From assembly GCF_030929555.1 (NCBI RefSeq), contig NZ_JAVFVT010000009.1, positions 124,001 through 188,000 of the forward strand: 64,000 nucleotides of DNA. Direction: 5' to 3'. Source of the DNA: Paenibacillus sp. LHD-117 (lineage in GTDB: Bacteria > Bacillota > Bacilli > Paenibacillales > Paenibacillaceae). The notes under the pieces are model-generated. The model saw only the letters and a program-made list of their open reading frames with translations, searched no databases and was not told the DNA's origin. This document shows, piece after piece, positions 54,447 to 64,000 of the stretch. Each line of letters starts with the position of its first letter. Position 1 is the stretch's first letter. The position numbers were made by a program, and so were the translations under genes.

Positions 54447-55643
54447 ATGTCGAACGCTTGGAAAATTTACATGCTGGCCGTCATCAGCTTTCTTGTCGGT
54501 ACGTCCGAGTTTATTATTGCAGGGATTCTGGATAAAGTAGCCGAGGATGCGGGAGTATCGGTGTCCGCGGCCGGCCAGCTGATTACCGTGTTCTCGCTTG
54601 CCTACGCATTCGGCACGCCGATTCTAATGGCCGCAACGGCCAGAGTGGAGCGCCGGAAGCTGCTCATCTACGCCCTTGCCGTATTTGCCGTAGGCAACGG
54701 AATCGCCGTCTTATTGCCGGGCTTCGGATTCCTTATGGCGTCAAGAGTCGTCTTGGCGCTCAGCACGGGGGTGTTCGTCGTTACGGCGCTTACCGTTGCC
54801 GCGAAGCTCGCCGCGCCCGGGAAACAAGGGAGCGCCATCGCGACGCTCGTGATGGGCTTCAGCACCTCTCTTATTATCGGGGTGCCGATCGGGAGGGTTG
54901 CTGCAGCCGCATACGATTGGAAATTGATTTTTGCCGGAATCGGTCTGTTGGGACTCGTCGCCATCCTGCTGATCCAATTCACGATTCCGCGCACGGACGG
55001 TGAAGAACCGGTTCCGATCGGCAAGCAGCTCGCGTTGCTGAAGCAGCCGAAGATCGTTGTCGCTTTGCTTGTCACCTTCTTCTGGATCGGCGGTTATTCG
55101 ATCGCGAATACCTATCTATCGCCGTTTCTTCTTAACGTGTCGGGTCTGAGCGAGCAAGGCGTGAGCGCCGGACTCTTCGCATTCGGCATCGCCAGCCTGA
55201 TCGGCTCCAAGCTTGGCGGCTTCAGCACCGATCGATGGGGAGCTCCGCGTACACTCGTGATCGGCATGCTGCTTCACGCGGTTGCTTTAGTATTGCTCTC
55301 GCTTGCCGGTCAGTCCGCCGCCGTTATTTTCCCGCTGCTAATGCTTTGGTCTTTTGCAGCTTGGTCGTCGGGACCAACGCAGCAGTATCATCTGATCAGT
55401 CTGGCTCCGGAAGCCTCCGGCATCATGCTCAGCCTGAATACCTCAATGCTGCAATTAGCCATGGCTGCCGGCGCGGGACTTGGCGGCGTCGTCGTCGAGC
55501 AGCTGTCGCTGTCATCCATCACATGGATCGGAGCGGCAGGCGTAACGATCGCGGCCGTAACGGCAGTCGCATCCGTCCGCTTAGCAGGCTACGGCGTCGG
55601 CAAGAAGGCGTCGGATGAAAAGCTGCTTGATGTGGGAGCCTAA
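54447..55643 (+). CDS. MFS exporter (AraJ/Cml type)
   Basis: 398-residue transporter with about twelve spans; N-terminal IYMLAVISFLVGTSEFIIAG is the hallmark of the AraJ/YdhP/Cml-like DHA group, which exports sugars, chloramphenicol or purine nucleosides. ATG 54447 follows GAGAGGAG; the frame upstream is unlikely. Paired with the ArsR-type regulator, suggesting inducible efflux of an unknown compound. Confidence 0.88.
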   Translation: MSNAWKIYMLAVISFLVGTSEFIIAGILDKVAEDAGVSVSAAGQLITVFSLAYAFGTPILMAATARVERRKLLIYALAVFAVGNGIAVLLPGFGFLMASRVVLALSTGVFVVTALTVAAKLAAPGKQGSAIATLVMGFSTSLIIGVPIGRVAAAAYDWKLIFAGIGLLGLVAILLIQFTIPRTDGEEPVPIGKQLALLKQPKIVVALLVTFFWIGGYSIANTYLSPFLLNVSGLSEQGVSAGLFAFGIASLIGSKLGGFSTDRWGAPRTLVIGMLLHAVALVLLSLAGQSAAVIFPLLMLWSFAAWSSGPTQQYHLISLAPEASGIMLSLNTSMLQLAMAAGAGLGGVVVEQLSLSSITWIGAAGVTIAAVTAVASVRLAGYGVGKKASDEKLLDVGA

Positions 55644-55792
55644 GTGAGAAAAACTCTATCGAGGCCACTCGATGATGAGCGCCCCTTCAGCTTTGCAAAG
55701 CAAAGCATCTTCGTAAGCACAAGGTAGGTTTTATCGCCAATAAGAATTCCCCTTCCGAAAGACTCGGAAACTTATAAATTCTTATGTTGTTA

Positions 55793-55840
55793 AAAAAACC
55801 GAGCGGCGGCAAGGTCTGATCCTTGCGCTGCTCGGTTTTT
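55793..55840. terminator. Bidirectional terminator
   Basis: AAAAACCGAGC...GCAAGG and CCTTGC...GCTCGGTTTTT around a 6-base loop between the convergent MFS exporter and RNA helicase genes. Confidence 0.88.
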
Positions 55841-55842
55841 GG

Positions 55843-57396
55843 TTATTTCTTCGGCGACTTTGACTGCACCGGACGCGCCGGAAGGAAATACGGCTTGAAC
55901 GAGCTCGACGCCAGCGAGTTTCGGTCGTTCACGGGTTCTTGACGCCCGGACGAACGGCCTTGCGACGATTGGCGCGGCTTCGCCGGCTGCTGGCTCTTCG
56001 CGGCTTGCTGCGGTTTCGGAGCTTGCGGGCCGTTTGCCGCTTGCTGAGCTTTCGCAGGCTGCTGCCCCTTCGCGCCTTGCCGCGGCTTCGCTTGCTGCTG
56101 CGCCTTGGACGCCTGCTGCCCCGCCGCGCCTTGCTTCGGCTGCTGGCCTTTGCCCTGCTGCGGCTTCGGCGCTTGCTTCTGCTGCGCTTTGCCTTGCAGC
56201 TTCGAGCCTTTGCCGGATCCGCCAGCGGCGAACGCGGCCGCGGCTATGGCAGCCTCGCCTTGCATCGGGTAAGCGTGGCCGTCCACGACCGGGATCTTTT
56301 TCTTGATCAGCTTCTCGATGTCCTTCAGGTACGGCAGCTCTTCTTCCTCGCAGAAGGAGACCGCCACGCCGCTATGTCCGGCCCTGCCGGTACGGCCGAT
56401 CCGGTGCACGTACGTCTCCGGAATGTTCGGCAGGTTGAAGTTGTACACATGCGACAGCTCTTCGATGTCGATGCCCCGTGCCGCGATGTCCGTCGCCACG
56501 AGCACGCGCGTCGCGCCGTTCTTGAAGTTGTTCAGCGCATTCTGCCGCGAATTCTGCGATTTGTCGCCGTGGATCGCCTGCGCCGTGATCCGTCCCTTGT
56601 TCAATGCGCGCGCAACCCGGTCCGCGCCGTGCTTGGTCCGGGTGAAGACAAGCGCCGAAGCGATCGACTTGTCCGACAGCAGGTCGGCCAGCAGCGCGAT
56701 CTTGTTCGCCTTGTCGACGAAATACACCGATTGCTCGATGCGGTCCACCGTCGAGGAAGCAGGCGTAACCTCGATCTTGGCCGGATTGACCAAAAGCGTG
56801 TCGGCCAGCTTCGCGATCTCCGGCGGCATCGTCGCCGAGAACAGCATCGTCTGCTTCTTCGTAGGCAGCTTCGCGACAATTTTTTTCACGTCGTTAATGA
56901 AGCCCATGTCGAGCATCCGGTCCGCCTCGTCCAGCACCAGCACCTGAACCTGCTTCAAGTCTACGAGCCCCTGGTTCATCAGATCCATGAGCCTGCCCGG
57001 CGTCGCGATCAGAATGTCGATGCCCTGGTCCAAATATTTCTCTTGCCCCTTCTGCGACACGCCGCCAACGATCGCGAGCGTTCTTAGCGGAGTAAACCGG
57101 CTGTAGGCGCGGATGTTGTCGTCGATCTGGATCGCCAGCTCCCGCGTCGGCGTCAGGATCAGGGAACGGATCGGGCGCCGCTTCTGCGGCGGATTCTGCC
57201 CTTGGCATAGCTGCTGGATAATCGGCAGCGAGAACGCCGCCGTCTTGCCTGTACCCGTCTGAGCGCAGCCGAGCACGTCCCGGCCATGCAGCGCGACCGG
57301 AATCGCCTGCTCTTGGATCGGCGTCGGCTGCACCAGATTTTCTTCTTTCAGCGCTTTCAATATGTCTGGCATCAATTGCAAATCGTTAAAATTCAT
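55843..57396 (-). CDS. DEAD-box RNA helicase (RhlE type)
   Basis: 517-residue ATP-dependent RNA helicase. Motifs: Q motif [16 protein letters not shown] with [10 protein letters not shown], Walker [13 protein letters not shown] in [12 protein letters not shown], and [10 protein letters not shown]. The core ends near residue 375; the last 140 residues are a low-complexity tail rich in Q, A, K and P (repeats such as KAQQ, KPQQ), likely a basic disordered RNA-binding arm. ATG 57396 follows AGGAG by 6 bases. Cold- or stress-related RNA remodelling is the usual role. Confidence 0.92.
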   Translation of the reverse strand: MNFNDLQLMPDILKALKEENLVQPTPIQEQAIPVALHGRDVLGCAQTGTGKTAAFSLPIIQQLCQGQNPPQKRRPIRSLILTPTRELAIQIDDNIRAYSRFTPLRTLAIVGGVSQKGQEKYLDQGIDILIATPGRLMDLMNQGLVDLKQVQVLVLDEADRMLDMGFINDVKKIVAKLPTKKQTMLFSATMPPEIAKLADTLLVNPAKIEVTPASSTVDRIEQSVYFVDKANKIALLADLLSDKSIASALVFTRTKHGADRVARALNKGRITAQAIHGDKSQNSRQNALNNFKNGATRVLVATDIAARGIDIEELSHVYNFNLPNIPETYVHRIGRTGRAGHSGVAVSFCEEEELPYLKDIEKLIKKKIPVVDGHAYPMQGEAAIAAAAFAAGGSGKGSKLQGKAQQKQAPKPQQGKGQQPKQGAAGQQASKAQQQAKPRQGAKGQQPAKAQQAANGPQAPKPQQAAKSQQPAKPRQSSQGRSSGRQEPVNDRNSLASSSFKPYFLPARPVQSKSPKK

Positions 57397-57540
57397 TCGT
57401 TCTCCTATGGTCCACATGTATTTTGGTATTCGGTCATTCTTACCATCATACCACAATACGGGACGGTAGTCAGAACAAAACATTTCGCGCGGCGGCGCTG
57501 CTAGTCCGTAAACAATATCCACAGACTTATGCACATTTCG

Positions 57541-58326
57541 TCAACAGATGTTCGTAAATTCGTTTGTCCGACCAGCTTTTACATATTTCAGTTGAGCCAC
57601 AATGATGACGCTAATGATGACCAGAAGGAACCAGGAGCTGATCTTGCTGAAGCTAACCAACTGCCAGGTTTGGTGCTGGTCGGGGTATTTCCAGGCATCA
57701 AAAAATGTGGATATGTTCTCCGCCAGCCAGATGAAGAAACCGACAATCATAAATGCAAGCGTTAATGGCATTCGATACGTCGTCGTCCGTACCCGATATA
57801 GGATCCATGTTTTCCAGAAGACAATAAACACGAGCGCCGTCAGCCACCAACGAAAATCCGGAATAAAGTGATGCGTAAAAAAGTTGAAATAGATGGCCCC
57901 TCCCAATAGCGCCGAAGGCGCGAGTCCGGGCCAGCCGGTCATGTCCATCCGCAGTCTCCGCCATACCTGGCACATAAAGCTTGCTACGCTCGCATACATA
58001 AATCCGCTATAGAGCGGGACATCAAAAAACTTCGTATACCCAGGCTCCGGATATGACCATGATCCCATTCGCACCTTATAAATCTCGAGCAACAGGCCAA
58101 TAACGTGAAACATGCAAATGACTTTGATTTCGTCGCGTGTCTCGAGGCCGCTGCGATACATGAAGTATTGAACGCCAAGCAGGACGAGCAGAATCGCATC
58201 GTAACGATAGATGAAAGGGATCTCGATTACGCGAGAGAGCGCTAACGTTCCAAAGATCGCAACGGGAAATAGGCAGCTCATGGCCTGATGATAGCCAAAA
58301 TGCAGCAGTTGTACGATTGATTTCAA
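57541..58326 (-). CDS. DUF817 integral membrane protein
   Basis: 261-residue protein with about seven to eight membrane spans. The central GSWSYPEPGYTKFFDVPLYSGFMY matches the DUF817 family (E. coli YoaT-like), whose function is unknown. Start is TTG 58326, about 10 bases after GGAGGAG. Single gene divergent from the germination operon. Confidence 0.82.
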   Translation of the reverse strand: MKSIVQLLHFGYHQAMSCLFPVAIFGTLALSRVIEIPFIYRYDAILLVLLGVQYFMYRSGLETRDEIKVICMFHVIGLLLEIYKVRMGSWSYPEPGYTKFFDVPLYSGFMYASVASFMCQVWRRLRMDMTGWPGLAPSALLGGAIYFNFFTHHFIPDFRWWLTALVFIVFWKTWILYRVRTTTYRMPLTLAFMIVGFFIWLAENISTFFDAWKYPDQHQTWQLVSFSKISSWFLLVIISVIIVAQLKYVKAGRTNEFTNIC

Positions 58327-58581
58327 TGAAGACCAACTCCTCCATGCCCGAAACCAATGACTTGATCGGGGCAGATTCGCCGCTAGCAGATGAATGTTCC
58401 AGCTGCACTTCCATTTTAGTCAAGGAAGTACATCACAATAAAGTGAAACAATCAATCGTCTTTTTTCATCTTTTTCAAACAGATGTTCGCACCCCTTCCA
58501 CCCAGCCCGCCGTATAGTGTCCGCTCCAGTAGGAAATAATGGAAGAAATATGTCGAAATAAACGGGACGGGTGAACGCCAT

Positions 58582-60135
58582 ATGGGTTTGGACACAGGGA
58601 ACACGACGCAAGCCTCTACCGAGTCCGCCGGCGCAACGGGGCAGCAGGAGCATACGCAAGAACACGGCAACCCCATGCCTCTATCTTCGTTGCTTGAGAA
58701 TAATTTACGGGAGCTCGAAGCGATTTTCGCGGACAGCGGAGATATCATTTTCCATGAGTGGGGCTACGGCCCCGGCTATCAATCGCGCGCATGCTCCATC
58801 TATTACCTCTCTCTAGTGCAGGAAGACAAGGTTAATTTCATGAAGCATTCGCTGCAGGATTTGGAGACGCACGAAGTAGGGCCGGGCACGGACATTACGC
58901 TGGAGGAAATTCGCGACTTCTTCGAGCATCACGGCGTGTCCGCCAAAAAAGCGGATGTCGTCCATGACCTGCGCGACTGCGTGAACGAGATTTCGAACGG
59001 GAGGCTGATCATTCTCTTCGACGGCTGGGACAAGGCGCTCAGCTACAAAGCGGCATCCGTCGAGACGAGACAGGTGGACGAGCCGGTCAATGAATCCGTC
59101 GTTATCGGCCCCCGCGAGAGCACGGTCGAAAATTTGCAAAAAAACTTAGGCTTGCTAAGAATGCGGCTAAAGACGCCGAAATTCAAAATTCAATACACGG
59201 CAGGCGGCGGCGACACCCGTACGACGGTTGCTTACGGTTATATCGAAGGCACCGTGGACGGCGAGTTGCTGAAGGAATTCAAGCGCCGAATCCAGTCGAT
59301 CGAAACGGTGGAAATATTGGAGACGTCCTATATCGAGCAGTTGATCGAGGACTCCAGCTTCTCTCCGTTCCCCCAGCATCGGTACACGGAGCGGTCGGAT
59401 GCGGCGGTTGCAGCCTTGCTGGACGGCAAAATCGCCGTCATGGTGCAAGGAACGGGCGGTATCCTGTTATGTCCGGGAATATTCACGGAGTTTTTTCAAT
59501 CCAGCGAGGATTATTACCAGCGGACCGTTATCTCTACCATGTTACGCTGGCTCCGCATCGTGGCGTTTATTATCGCGCTCACCCTTCCCAGCATCTATAT
59601 CGCGTTGTCCACCTTTCATCCGGAGCTTATTCCGACGGTATTGCTGCTCGCGATTCTGAACGCGAGGGAGGGAATCCCCCTTCCCGCCTTCTTCGAGGCT
59701 CTGCTGATGGAGTTTTTCTTCGAGCTGATGCGGGAAGCCGGCGTCAGGCTGCCCCGGCCGATCGGCTCGGCGGTCAGCATCGTTGGCGCGCTCGTCATCG
59801 GCGACGCGTCGATCAGCGCGGGCATCGCGTCTCCCATCATGGTTATCGTCGTTGCGCTGACGGGCATTGCCTCGTTCGCCATGCCGCAATACAGCATGGC
59901 GATCGCCCTGCGCATTCTTCGGTTTCCCCTCATGGTGAGCGCCGCGCTGCTGGGAGGGTTCGGCATGATGATCTGCCTCTTGTTCATTCTGCTGCATCTT
60001 AGCAAGCTAAGATCGCTGGGTCAGCCGTACATGGCTTCCCTATCGCCGCTTCGGCTTCGCGATTTGAGGGATATTTTCCTGCGCATCCCGCTGAAGAACC
60101 TGCTTCGCTCGCCCAGGAATTTGCACAAGCGTTAG
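58582..60135 (+). CDS. gerKA: Spore germination protein GerA-type subunit A
   Basis: GerAA/GerKA family subunit of 517 residues for a spore inner membrane germinant receptor. Soluble N-terminal region of about 310 residues holds GRLIILFDGWDKAL and ETRQVDEPVNESVVIGPRE-type blocks and FSPFPQHRYTERSD; about five spans follow, with REGIPLPAFFEALLMEFFFELMREAGVRLP, the strongest family signature. The first 30 residues are Thr/Gly/Gln-rich. Starts at ATG 58582 with GGGTGA 7 bases before. First gene of a four-gene operon; expression is expected late in the forespore. Confidence 0.93.
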   Translation: MGLDTGNTTQASTESAGATGQQEHTQEHGNPMPLSSLLENNLRELEAIFADSGDIIFHEWGYGPGYQSRACSIYYLSLVQEDKVNFMKHSLQDLETHEVGPGTDITLEEIRDFFEHHGVSAKKADVVHDLRDCVNEISNGRLIILFDGWDKALSYKAASVETRQVDEPVNESVVIGPRESTVENLQKNLGLLRMRLKTPKFKIQYTAGGGDTRTTVAYGYIEGTVDGELLKEFKRRIQSIETVEILETSYIEQLIEDSSFSPFPQHRYTERSDAAVAALLDGKIAVMVQGTGGILLCPGIFTEFFQSSEDYYQRTVISTMLRWLRIVAFIIALTLPSIYIALSTFHPELIPTVLLLAILNAREGIPLPAFFEALLMEFFFELMREAGVRLPRPIGSAVSIVGALVIGDASISAGIASPIMVIVVALTGIASFAMPQYSMAIALRILRFPLMVSAALLGGFGMMICLLFILLHLSKLRSLGQPYMASLSPLRLRDLRDIFLRIPLKNLLRSPRNLHKR

Positions 60136-60180
60136 CCGACGTCGCGGCCGCGCAAACCGTACTTGGAGTTGACAGATGAC

Positions 60181-61338
60181 ATGGGATTCATACGGGTAGG
60201 ATCGCTAACTTTGTTGGCCGCCTTGTCGGCCGCCCTGCTGACCGGCTGTTGGAGCAAATTCGAGCTGCCGGAGCGCGCGTTCGTCATGGGCGTCGCGCTC
60301 GACCAAAGGGAAGACGGGAAGATCGAAATGCTGACGCAGGTATACCGGCCCTCCTCCACCGAGATCGGCAAGTCGACTTCAACCGTCGCGGAATCGAGCG
60401 TGAACGTCAAAACGGTTGACGATACGGTAATGGAAGCCATTCGGGACATTCCGATCCATCTGGGCAGGAAAGCGCAGTGGAGCCATATGCGCATCATTAT
60501 CGTGGGAGAGAAGCTGGCGAGGAGCACGAATATCCTTCAGACGCTGGATTTGTTCTATCGCGACCATGAACCGCGGGACAACGTCTCTCTCATGATCGCC
60601 AATGGCAAGGCAGCGAAGCTGTTCGAGAAGAAACCTATGATCGAACAGACGACATCGCAACAGTTTTTGAGGACGGGCGAATCCTCTTATCGGAACGCGG
60701 CCAAAACGCTGGATACGACGCTCATCGATTTGATGTTGCGGATGAAGAGCGTCCAGACGGATGCCGCGCTCGCTTACGTCTACGAGGATCCCAAGTCCAA
60801 AGAGACCTTCTCCGCCGCCGGCTTGGCGCTCTTTAAGAAAGGTGTCATGAAGTCCGTTCTGCCGGCAAGCAAAGTAGAAGGTTTCCTTATGCTGAGCAAC
60901 GATTACAAGGCGGGCGTTGTCGAGATTCGTTGCCCGGGCACGAAATTGGAAAAGGAAACTGCCGAAGTGCTTTCCCTGCACGCTAGCTTGAATCCCGTCG
61001 TAAAAGGGGACGATGTCAGCCTAGGCATTCGCATTCAGGGTCAAATCACAATTAATGAGATGAAATGCACGAAAATCAACACGCTGCAGGATGAAGAGGC
61101 ATTCGTCCGCAAGATCGAGGAAGCTGTGAAACGGCAAGCCGCGGGCACCCTCGATTTTTTGCAGAAACGCCAAATGGATGCCATCGGGCTGGGCAATCGG
61201 ATTTACCGCAGCGACCCGAAGGCATGGGCGCGCTTGCAATCGAACTGGAGCAGCCGTTTCGCGGCTATCCCTTACGACATTCGGGTGAAAATAAAGCTGA
61301 TCTCCGGCGGAACGATCAGCAGCAAATCAATGTCCTAG
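60181..61338 (+). CDS. gerKC: Spore germination lipoprotein GerC-type subunit
   Basis: GerAC/GerKC family lipoprotein of 385 residues. Signal peptide with lipobox LLTGCWSKFELPERAFVMG, the usual GCWdxxEL...A opening of the family, and the C-terminal GerC domain with QKRQMDAIGLGNRIYRSDPKAW. It anchors to the spore inner membrane and joins the A and B subunits. ATG 60181 is chosen although GGAG lies 12 bases before; TTG 60163 overlaps that site. Forty-five bases after subunit A. Confidence 0.93.
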   Translation: MGFIRVGSLTLLAALSAALLTGCWSKFELPERAFVMGVALDQREDGKIEMLTQVYRPSSTEIGKSTSTVAESSVNVKTVDDTVMEAIRDIPIHLGRKAQWSHMRIIIVGEKLARSTNILQTLDLFYRDHEPRDNVSLMIANGKAAKLFEKKPMIEQTTSQQFLRTGESSYRNAAKTLDTTLIDLMLRMKSVQTDAALAYVYEDPKSKETFSAAGLALFKKGVMKSVLPASKVEGFLMLSNDYKAGVVEIRCPGTKLEKETAEVLSLHASLNPVVKGDDVSLGIRIQGQITINEMKCTKINTLQDEEAFVRKIEEAVKRQAAGTLDFLQKRQMDAIGLGNRIYRSDPKAWARLQSNWSSRFAAIPYDIRVKIKLISGGTISSKSMS

Positions 61339-61364
61339 TACATGGCTGAGGAGGCTCGCCCATT

Positions 61365-61613
61365 TTGGAAAAAATGCTGGTGCTGGCCGTCGCGATTGGC
61401 GGCGTGCTCGTGTTCGACGGATTTGCGCTCAAGCGGAAATTATCGGCGGGCGGCAAGCTGGTTTACGGGATTCTGATCGCCATGTCCCTATACACAGGCA
61501 TCGACTATTTCGTCAATCTGGACTGGCCGGATTATTTCGATCTTGCCGATGCGGTTTTTGGCCAGCTGTCGAAGAGCGTGGAGCAATCGCTCAAAGTGAA
61601 CTGGGAACGTTAG
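61365..61613 (+). CDS. Small membrane protein of germination operon
   Basis: 82-residue protein with two hydrophobic spans (LVLAVAIGGVLVFDGFAL; LVYGILIAMSLYTGIDYF) and a soluble acidic tail. Resembles the small D-type proteins found in some ger operons, which tune receptor activity; not certain. TTG 61365 follows GAGGAGG by 10 bases. Lies between the C and B subunit genes. Confidence 0.75.
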   Translation: MEKMLVLAVAIGGVLVFDGFALKRKLSAGGKLVYGILIAMSLYTGIDYFVNLDWPDYFDLADAVFGQLSKSVEQSLKVNWER

Positions 61614-61625
61614 ACAAGGAAGGAC

Positions 61626-62729
61626 GTGAGCGGCCTCATGAACAAAGAATGGATCAATCACAACCAGGCCGGCGCGCTTTTCTTTGTCTTTATGACCGGC
61701 TCATCCATCATTAATATCCCCGGTCCGCTTATTGCCATGGCAGGCAACGGGGCTTGGATCTCGCTGCTCCTGTCGGGCCTATGCGGCTTTGGCGTCTTGG
61801 CCATGCTGCTGTATTTGTCTGGCCGTTATCCCGGACTAACCTACGTGGACTATAGCCGGAAGCTGATCGGCAACATGCTGACCGTCATATTCGGCCTGCT
61901 GTCGCTGACCTTCCTGTTCCAAATGCTGACGGCTATGGTCATGGATGTCGGCTTGTTTATGGTCAGCTCCATGCTGAGAGAAACGCCGATCTACACGTTC
62001 ACCTCGCTTATTCTGCTGATCTCCGCCCTTACCGCAAGGGCAGGGATCGAAGTGATGGCGCGCATGTTCATGTTTATCATACTGCTTACAGCCTTATTCG
62101 TCTTCTCAACGCTCGTGTTCGCGATTCCGGACTACATGCCGGAGCAGCTGCTGCCGATTCTGCCGAAGGGCATCAGGCCGGTCCTGCACGGCGCTTACTT
62201 CTCCTTCGGCTTCCCGTACGCGGAGGTTTTCGTTTTTGGCATGCTTCTTCATCACGTAGCCAAGGAATACAGGAAGAAGGTTCCCGCTGCGATGCTGCTG
62301 TCGTTAGGCGTCAACGTGCTGACGTTATGCGTGACTACGATCAGTTCGATCATGGTATTCGGTCCCTTCGGGGGAGATCTTCCCTACATCCTGTTCTCGA
62401 TGGCTCGGCTCGTAGAATTTCAGGAAATTATCCAGCGCATCGAATCGATCATCGGCATGTCTCTCATTCTAGGCTCCTACATGAAATCAACTATAACCTT
62501 GTACGCAGCCAGTCTGTTCGCCGCGCGGCTCTTCAAGATCGAGGAACGTTCGGCGCTCGTTATGCCGATCGCCTTATTCTGCTTTCTGTCGGGTCTGGTA
62601 TCGTTCGACGGTCCCGCCAATTGGGGCTTCATGGTCTCAACCGTGCATCCGCTGTGGGCGGGCTCCGTCTTCGTCGTTCCGCTGCTGCTCCTGACGGTCG
62701 TGGCGGCTTTTCGGAAGAAAGCCGCGTAA
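61626..62729 (+). CDS. gerKB: Spore germination protein GerB-type subunit
   Basis: GerAB/GerKB family transporter-like subunit (APC fold) of 367 residues with ten spans, thought to bind the germinant. Start WINHNQAGALFFVFMTGSS and YFSFGFPYAEVFVFGML are family features. GTG 61626 lies 5 bases after AAGGA; ATG 61638 is an alternative. Last gene of the germination operon, 12 bases after the small protein. Confidence 0.93.
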   Translation: MSGLMNKEWINHNQAGALFFVFMTGSSIINIPGPLIAMAGNGAWISLLLSGLCGFGVLAMLLYLSGRYPGLTYVDYSRKLIGNMLTVIFGLLSLTFLFQMLTAMVMDVGLFMVSSMLRETPIYTFTSLILLISALTARAGIEVMARMFMFIILLTALFVFSTLVFAIPDYMPEQLLPILPKGIRPVLHGAYFSFGFPYAEVFVFGMLLHHVAKEYRKKVPAAMLLSLGVNVLTLCVTTISSIMVFGPFGGDLPYILFSMARLVEFQEIIQRIESIIGMSLILGSYMKSTITLYAASLFAARLFKIEERSALVMPIALFCFLSGLVSFDGPANWGFMVSTVHPLWAGSVFVVPLLLLTVVAAFRKKAA

Positions 62730-62739
62730 CGATGCGCAT

Positions 62740-63978
62740 CTAAACCTGCCAGTTGCTAAGCCGCATCAGCGCGCTTTCGAATTCCTGCGGAGAGGTCGCG
62801 CGGTTGTAAATGCCGAGGAACGCCCGCGTCGCTTCGGGATCGGAGGCGATGAGTCGGTTGACCGCCGTCTGCTCCGCCGTGAACGGCATGTTTTTCGTAA
62901 ATTGGCAGGCCAGATGGTAGTGGAACATCATCTTCTCCTCCATCAGCGTTTGGTACCGCTCCGCCATCTCCGCCCAACATGCGCTCCAATCCGGGTAACC
63001 GGAGAGCACGTCCGTCAATATGCGGGCGCCGTAGAGCGCATCCTGCATCCCTTGGCCGACGGCGGGATCCTTGAAGGAATAAGCGTCTCCGACGAGCGCC
63101 CAGCCGGGACCCATCCCCTGGTACCAATCGTTATCGTAGCCGAGCAGCCCGCGGATCGGCCCTTCCAGCTCCGCGTTTTTCATCCGGCGAGGCAGCGGCG
63201 TATTCGCGAAACCGTCGTTAACGATATCCCTCATCGCGCGCTCCGGCCATTCCTTGAACCGCTTCATCCACGCATCGTCCGCGAGCGGGAACATGATCCC
63301 CACGACGTACAGCCCGTCGCTCGTCGGGAACACGATGCCGATTTTGTCCCCCAGCTTGTAGAGCTCCACATGCATCTCGCCGTCCTGGACATAACCAGAA
63401 TAATACCCGACATAGGAGGCAAAATCAGTCGGGACTGACCCCTTGCACTTGCTTCCCACATGTTCGCGCAGCAGGGAGCCGCGCCCGTCAGCCCCGACTA
63501 CGAGCTTGGCGGAGTAGCTCTCGCGCTCCCCGCTTCGGCGCACGCCCGCAATACCCGTCACCGTTTCCCCGCCGCCTGCGCGAATGACGTCGGTCATCCG
63601 GAAACCTTCGATCGCCGTCACGCGGTCCTGCGCCGCCGCATGCCGGAACAGGATGTCGTCGAGATGCGTACGCCTGATGCACAGGCAGTCCGTCTCGCCT
63701 TGGACCGCGGGGAAGTCGCCGTCGATGACGGCATCCTCGAATTGCACGACCGCCCGCTTATACGTCGGTGTCCCTGTTTCTAGCAGCGCGTCCAGCACAC
63801 CCATCTCCCTCAGCATCGCAAGCGAATTGCCGTAGAAGTTATGCGTCGACAGCGTATCGCTCGGGAACGTCGTTTTGTCCAGCAGCAGCACGTCGTACCC
63901 CGCCTTCGACAACTCGTATGCGAGCGTCGAACCCGCTACCCGCGCGCCCACGATAATGACATCGTAATGCGTTCTCAT
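62740..63978 (-). CDS. FAD-dependent oxidoreductase
   Basis: 412-residue flavoprotein of the p-hydroxybenzoate hydroxylase/geranylgeranyl reductase-like group. The dinucleotide site is DVIIVGARVAGSTLAYEL (the usual GxGxxG is GARVAG), followed by VVGADGRGSLLR near residue 165 and the FAD-phosphate motif GDAYSFKDPAVGQGMQDA near 300. It could hydroxylate an aromatic or reduce an isoprenoid; substrate unknown. ATG 63978 has GGAGG about 9 bases before. Convergent with gerKB. Confidence 0.88.
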   Translation of the reverse strand: MRTHYDVIIVGARVAGSTLAYELSKAGYDVLLLDKTTFPSDTLSTHNFYGNSLAMLREMGVLDALLETGTPTYKRAVVQFEDAVIDGDFPAVQGETDCLCIRRTHLDDILFRHAAAQDRVTAIEGFRMTDVIRAGGGETVTGIAGVRRSGERESYSAKLVVGADGRGSLLREHVGSKCKGSVPTDFASYVGYYSGYVQDGEMHVELYKLGDKIGIVFPTSDGLYVVGIMFPLADDAWMKRFKEWPERAMRDIVNDGFANTPLPRRMKNAELEGPIRGLLGYDNDWYQGMGPGWALVGDAYSFKDPAVGQGMQDALYGARILTDVLSGYPDWSACWAEMAERYQTLMEEKMMFHYHLACQFTKNMPFTAEQTAVNRLIASDPEATRAFLGIYNRATSPQEFESALMRLSNWQV

Positions 63979-64000
63979 CTATAACCGCCTCCGTTTCGTC

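Noticed and set aside
55939..57087. 382-codon plus-strand frame rich in Arg and Leu
   Set aside because: Antisense shadow of the DEAD-box helicase gene with its motifs intact on the minus strand.

Overview
The window looks like chromosome from a GC-rich, endospore-forming Gram-positive of the Paenibacillaceae (Paenibacillus or Cohnella type). Evidence: a gerA-type spore germination operon, an S-layer-anchored chitinase, the bshB2-yojF pair (bacillithiol), a BirA-type operator before the biotin operon, ydaO-type c-di-AMP riboswitches, strong GGAGG ribosome sites, and ABC sugar importers without their own ATPase. Genus is inferred from gene content only. No phage, integrase, insertion sequence, CRISPR array or rRNA gene was seen.

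Layout. 1-1.4 kb: end of argS. 1.8-5.7 kb: secreted GH18 chitinase with FN3 and SLH domains, then a terminator and a 51-bp tandem hairpin array. 6.0-11.9 kb: biotin operon bioA-bioD-bioB-bioF-(bioH-like)-bioC behind a promoter and BirA operator. 12-17.6 kb: bshB2, yojF, a UvrD-like helicase, an SRPBCC protein, a palindromic intergenic repeat and a polysaccharide deacetylase. 17.7-24.3 kb: a potassium locus with two consecutive c-di-AMP riboswitch-terminator units, an unrecognised small Rossmann-like gene, kdpF, kdpA, kdpB and kdpC on the minus strand, and a divergent gene for a free-standing KdpD-type USP domain. 24.3-27.5 kb: modB and modA, a small Sm-like gene and a regulator joining an excisionase-type HTH to a binding-protein-like domain. 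27.6-32.1 kb: ankyrin-repeat protein, UMF1-type MFS transporter, a frameshifted secreted-protein gene, a tiny membrane protein and tRNA-Pro(GGG).

32-40.6 kb: carbohydrate uptake cluster (two permeases, sugar isomerase/epimerase, Gfo/Idh/MocA oxidoreductase, MFS transporter, lipoprotein receptor) divergent from a ROK regulator. 40.6-43.2 kb: tubby-like protein, Cu/Zn superoxide dismutase, MFS transporter. 43.4-50.2 kb: second ROK-ABC cluster with a PIG-L deacetylase and a nucleobase permease. 50.3-53.4 kb: a large hybrid sensor kinase whose first histidine site is replaced by leucine. 53.4-58.3 kb: DinB protein, ArsR regulator with MFS exporter, DEAD-box RNA helicase, DUF817 membrane protein. 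58.6-62.7 kb: gerA-type germination operon. 62.7-64 kb: FAD-dependent oxidoreductase.

The most notable locus is the kdp region. Tandem c-di-AMP riboswitches should shut off potassium import when the nucleotide is high, and two uncharacterised proteins (a small Rossmann-like protein and an isolated KdpD USP domain) flank the control region, while no KdpD kinase or KdpE is present in the window.
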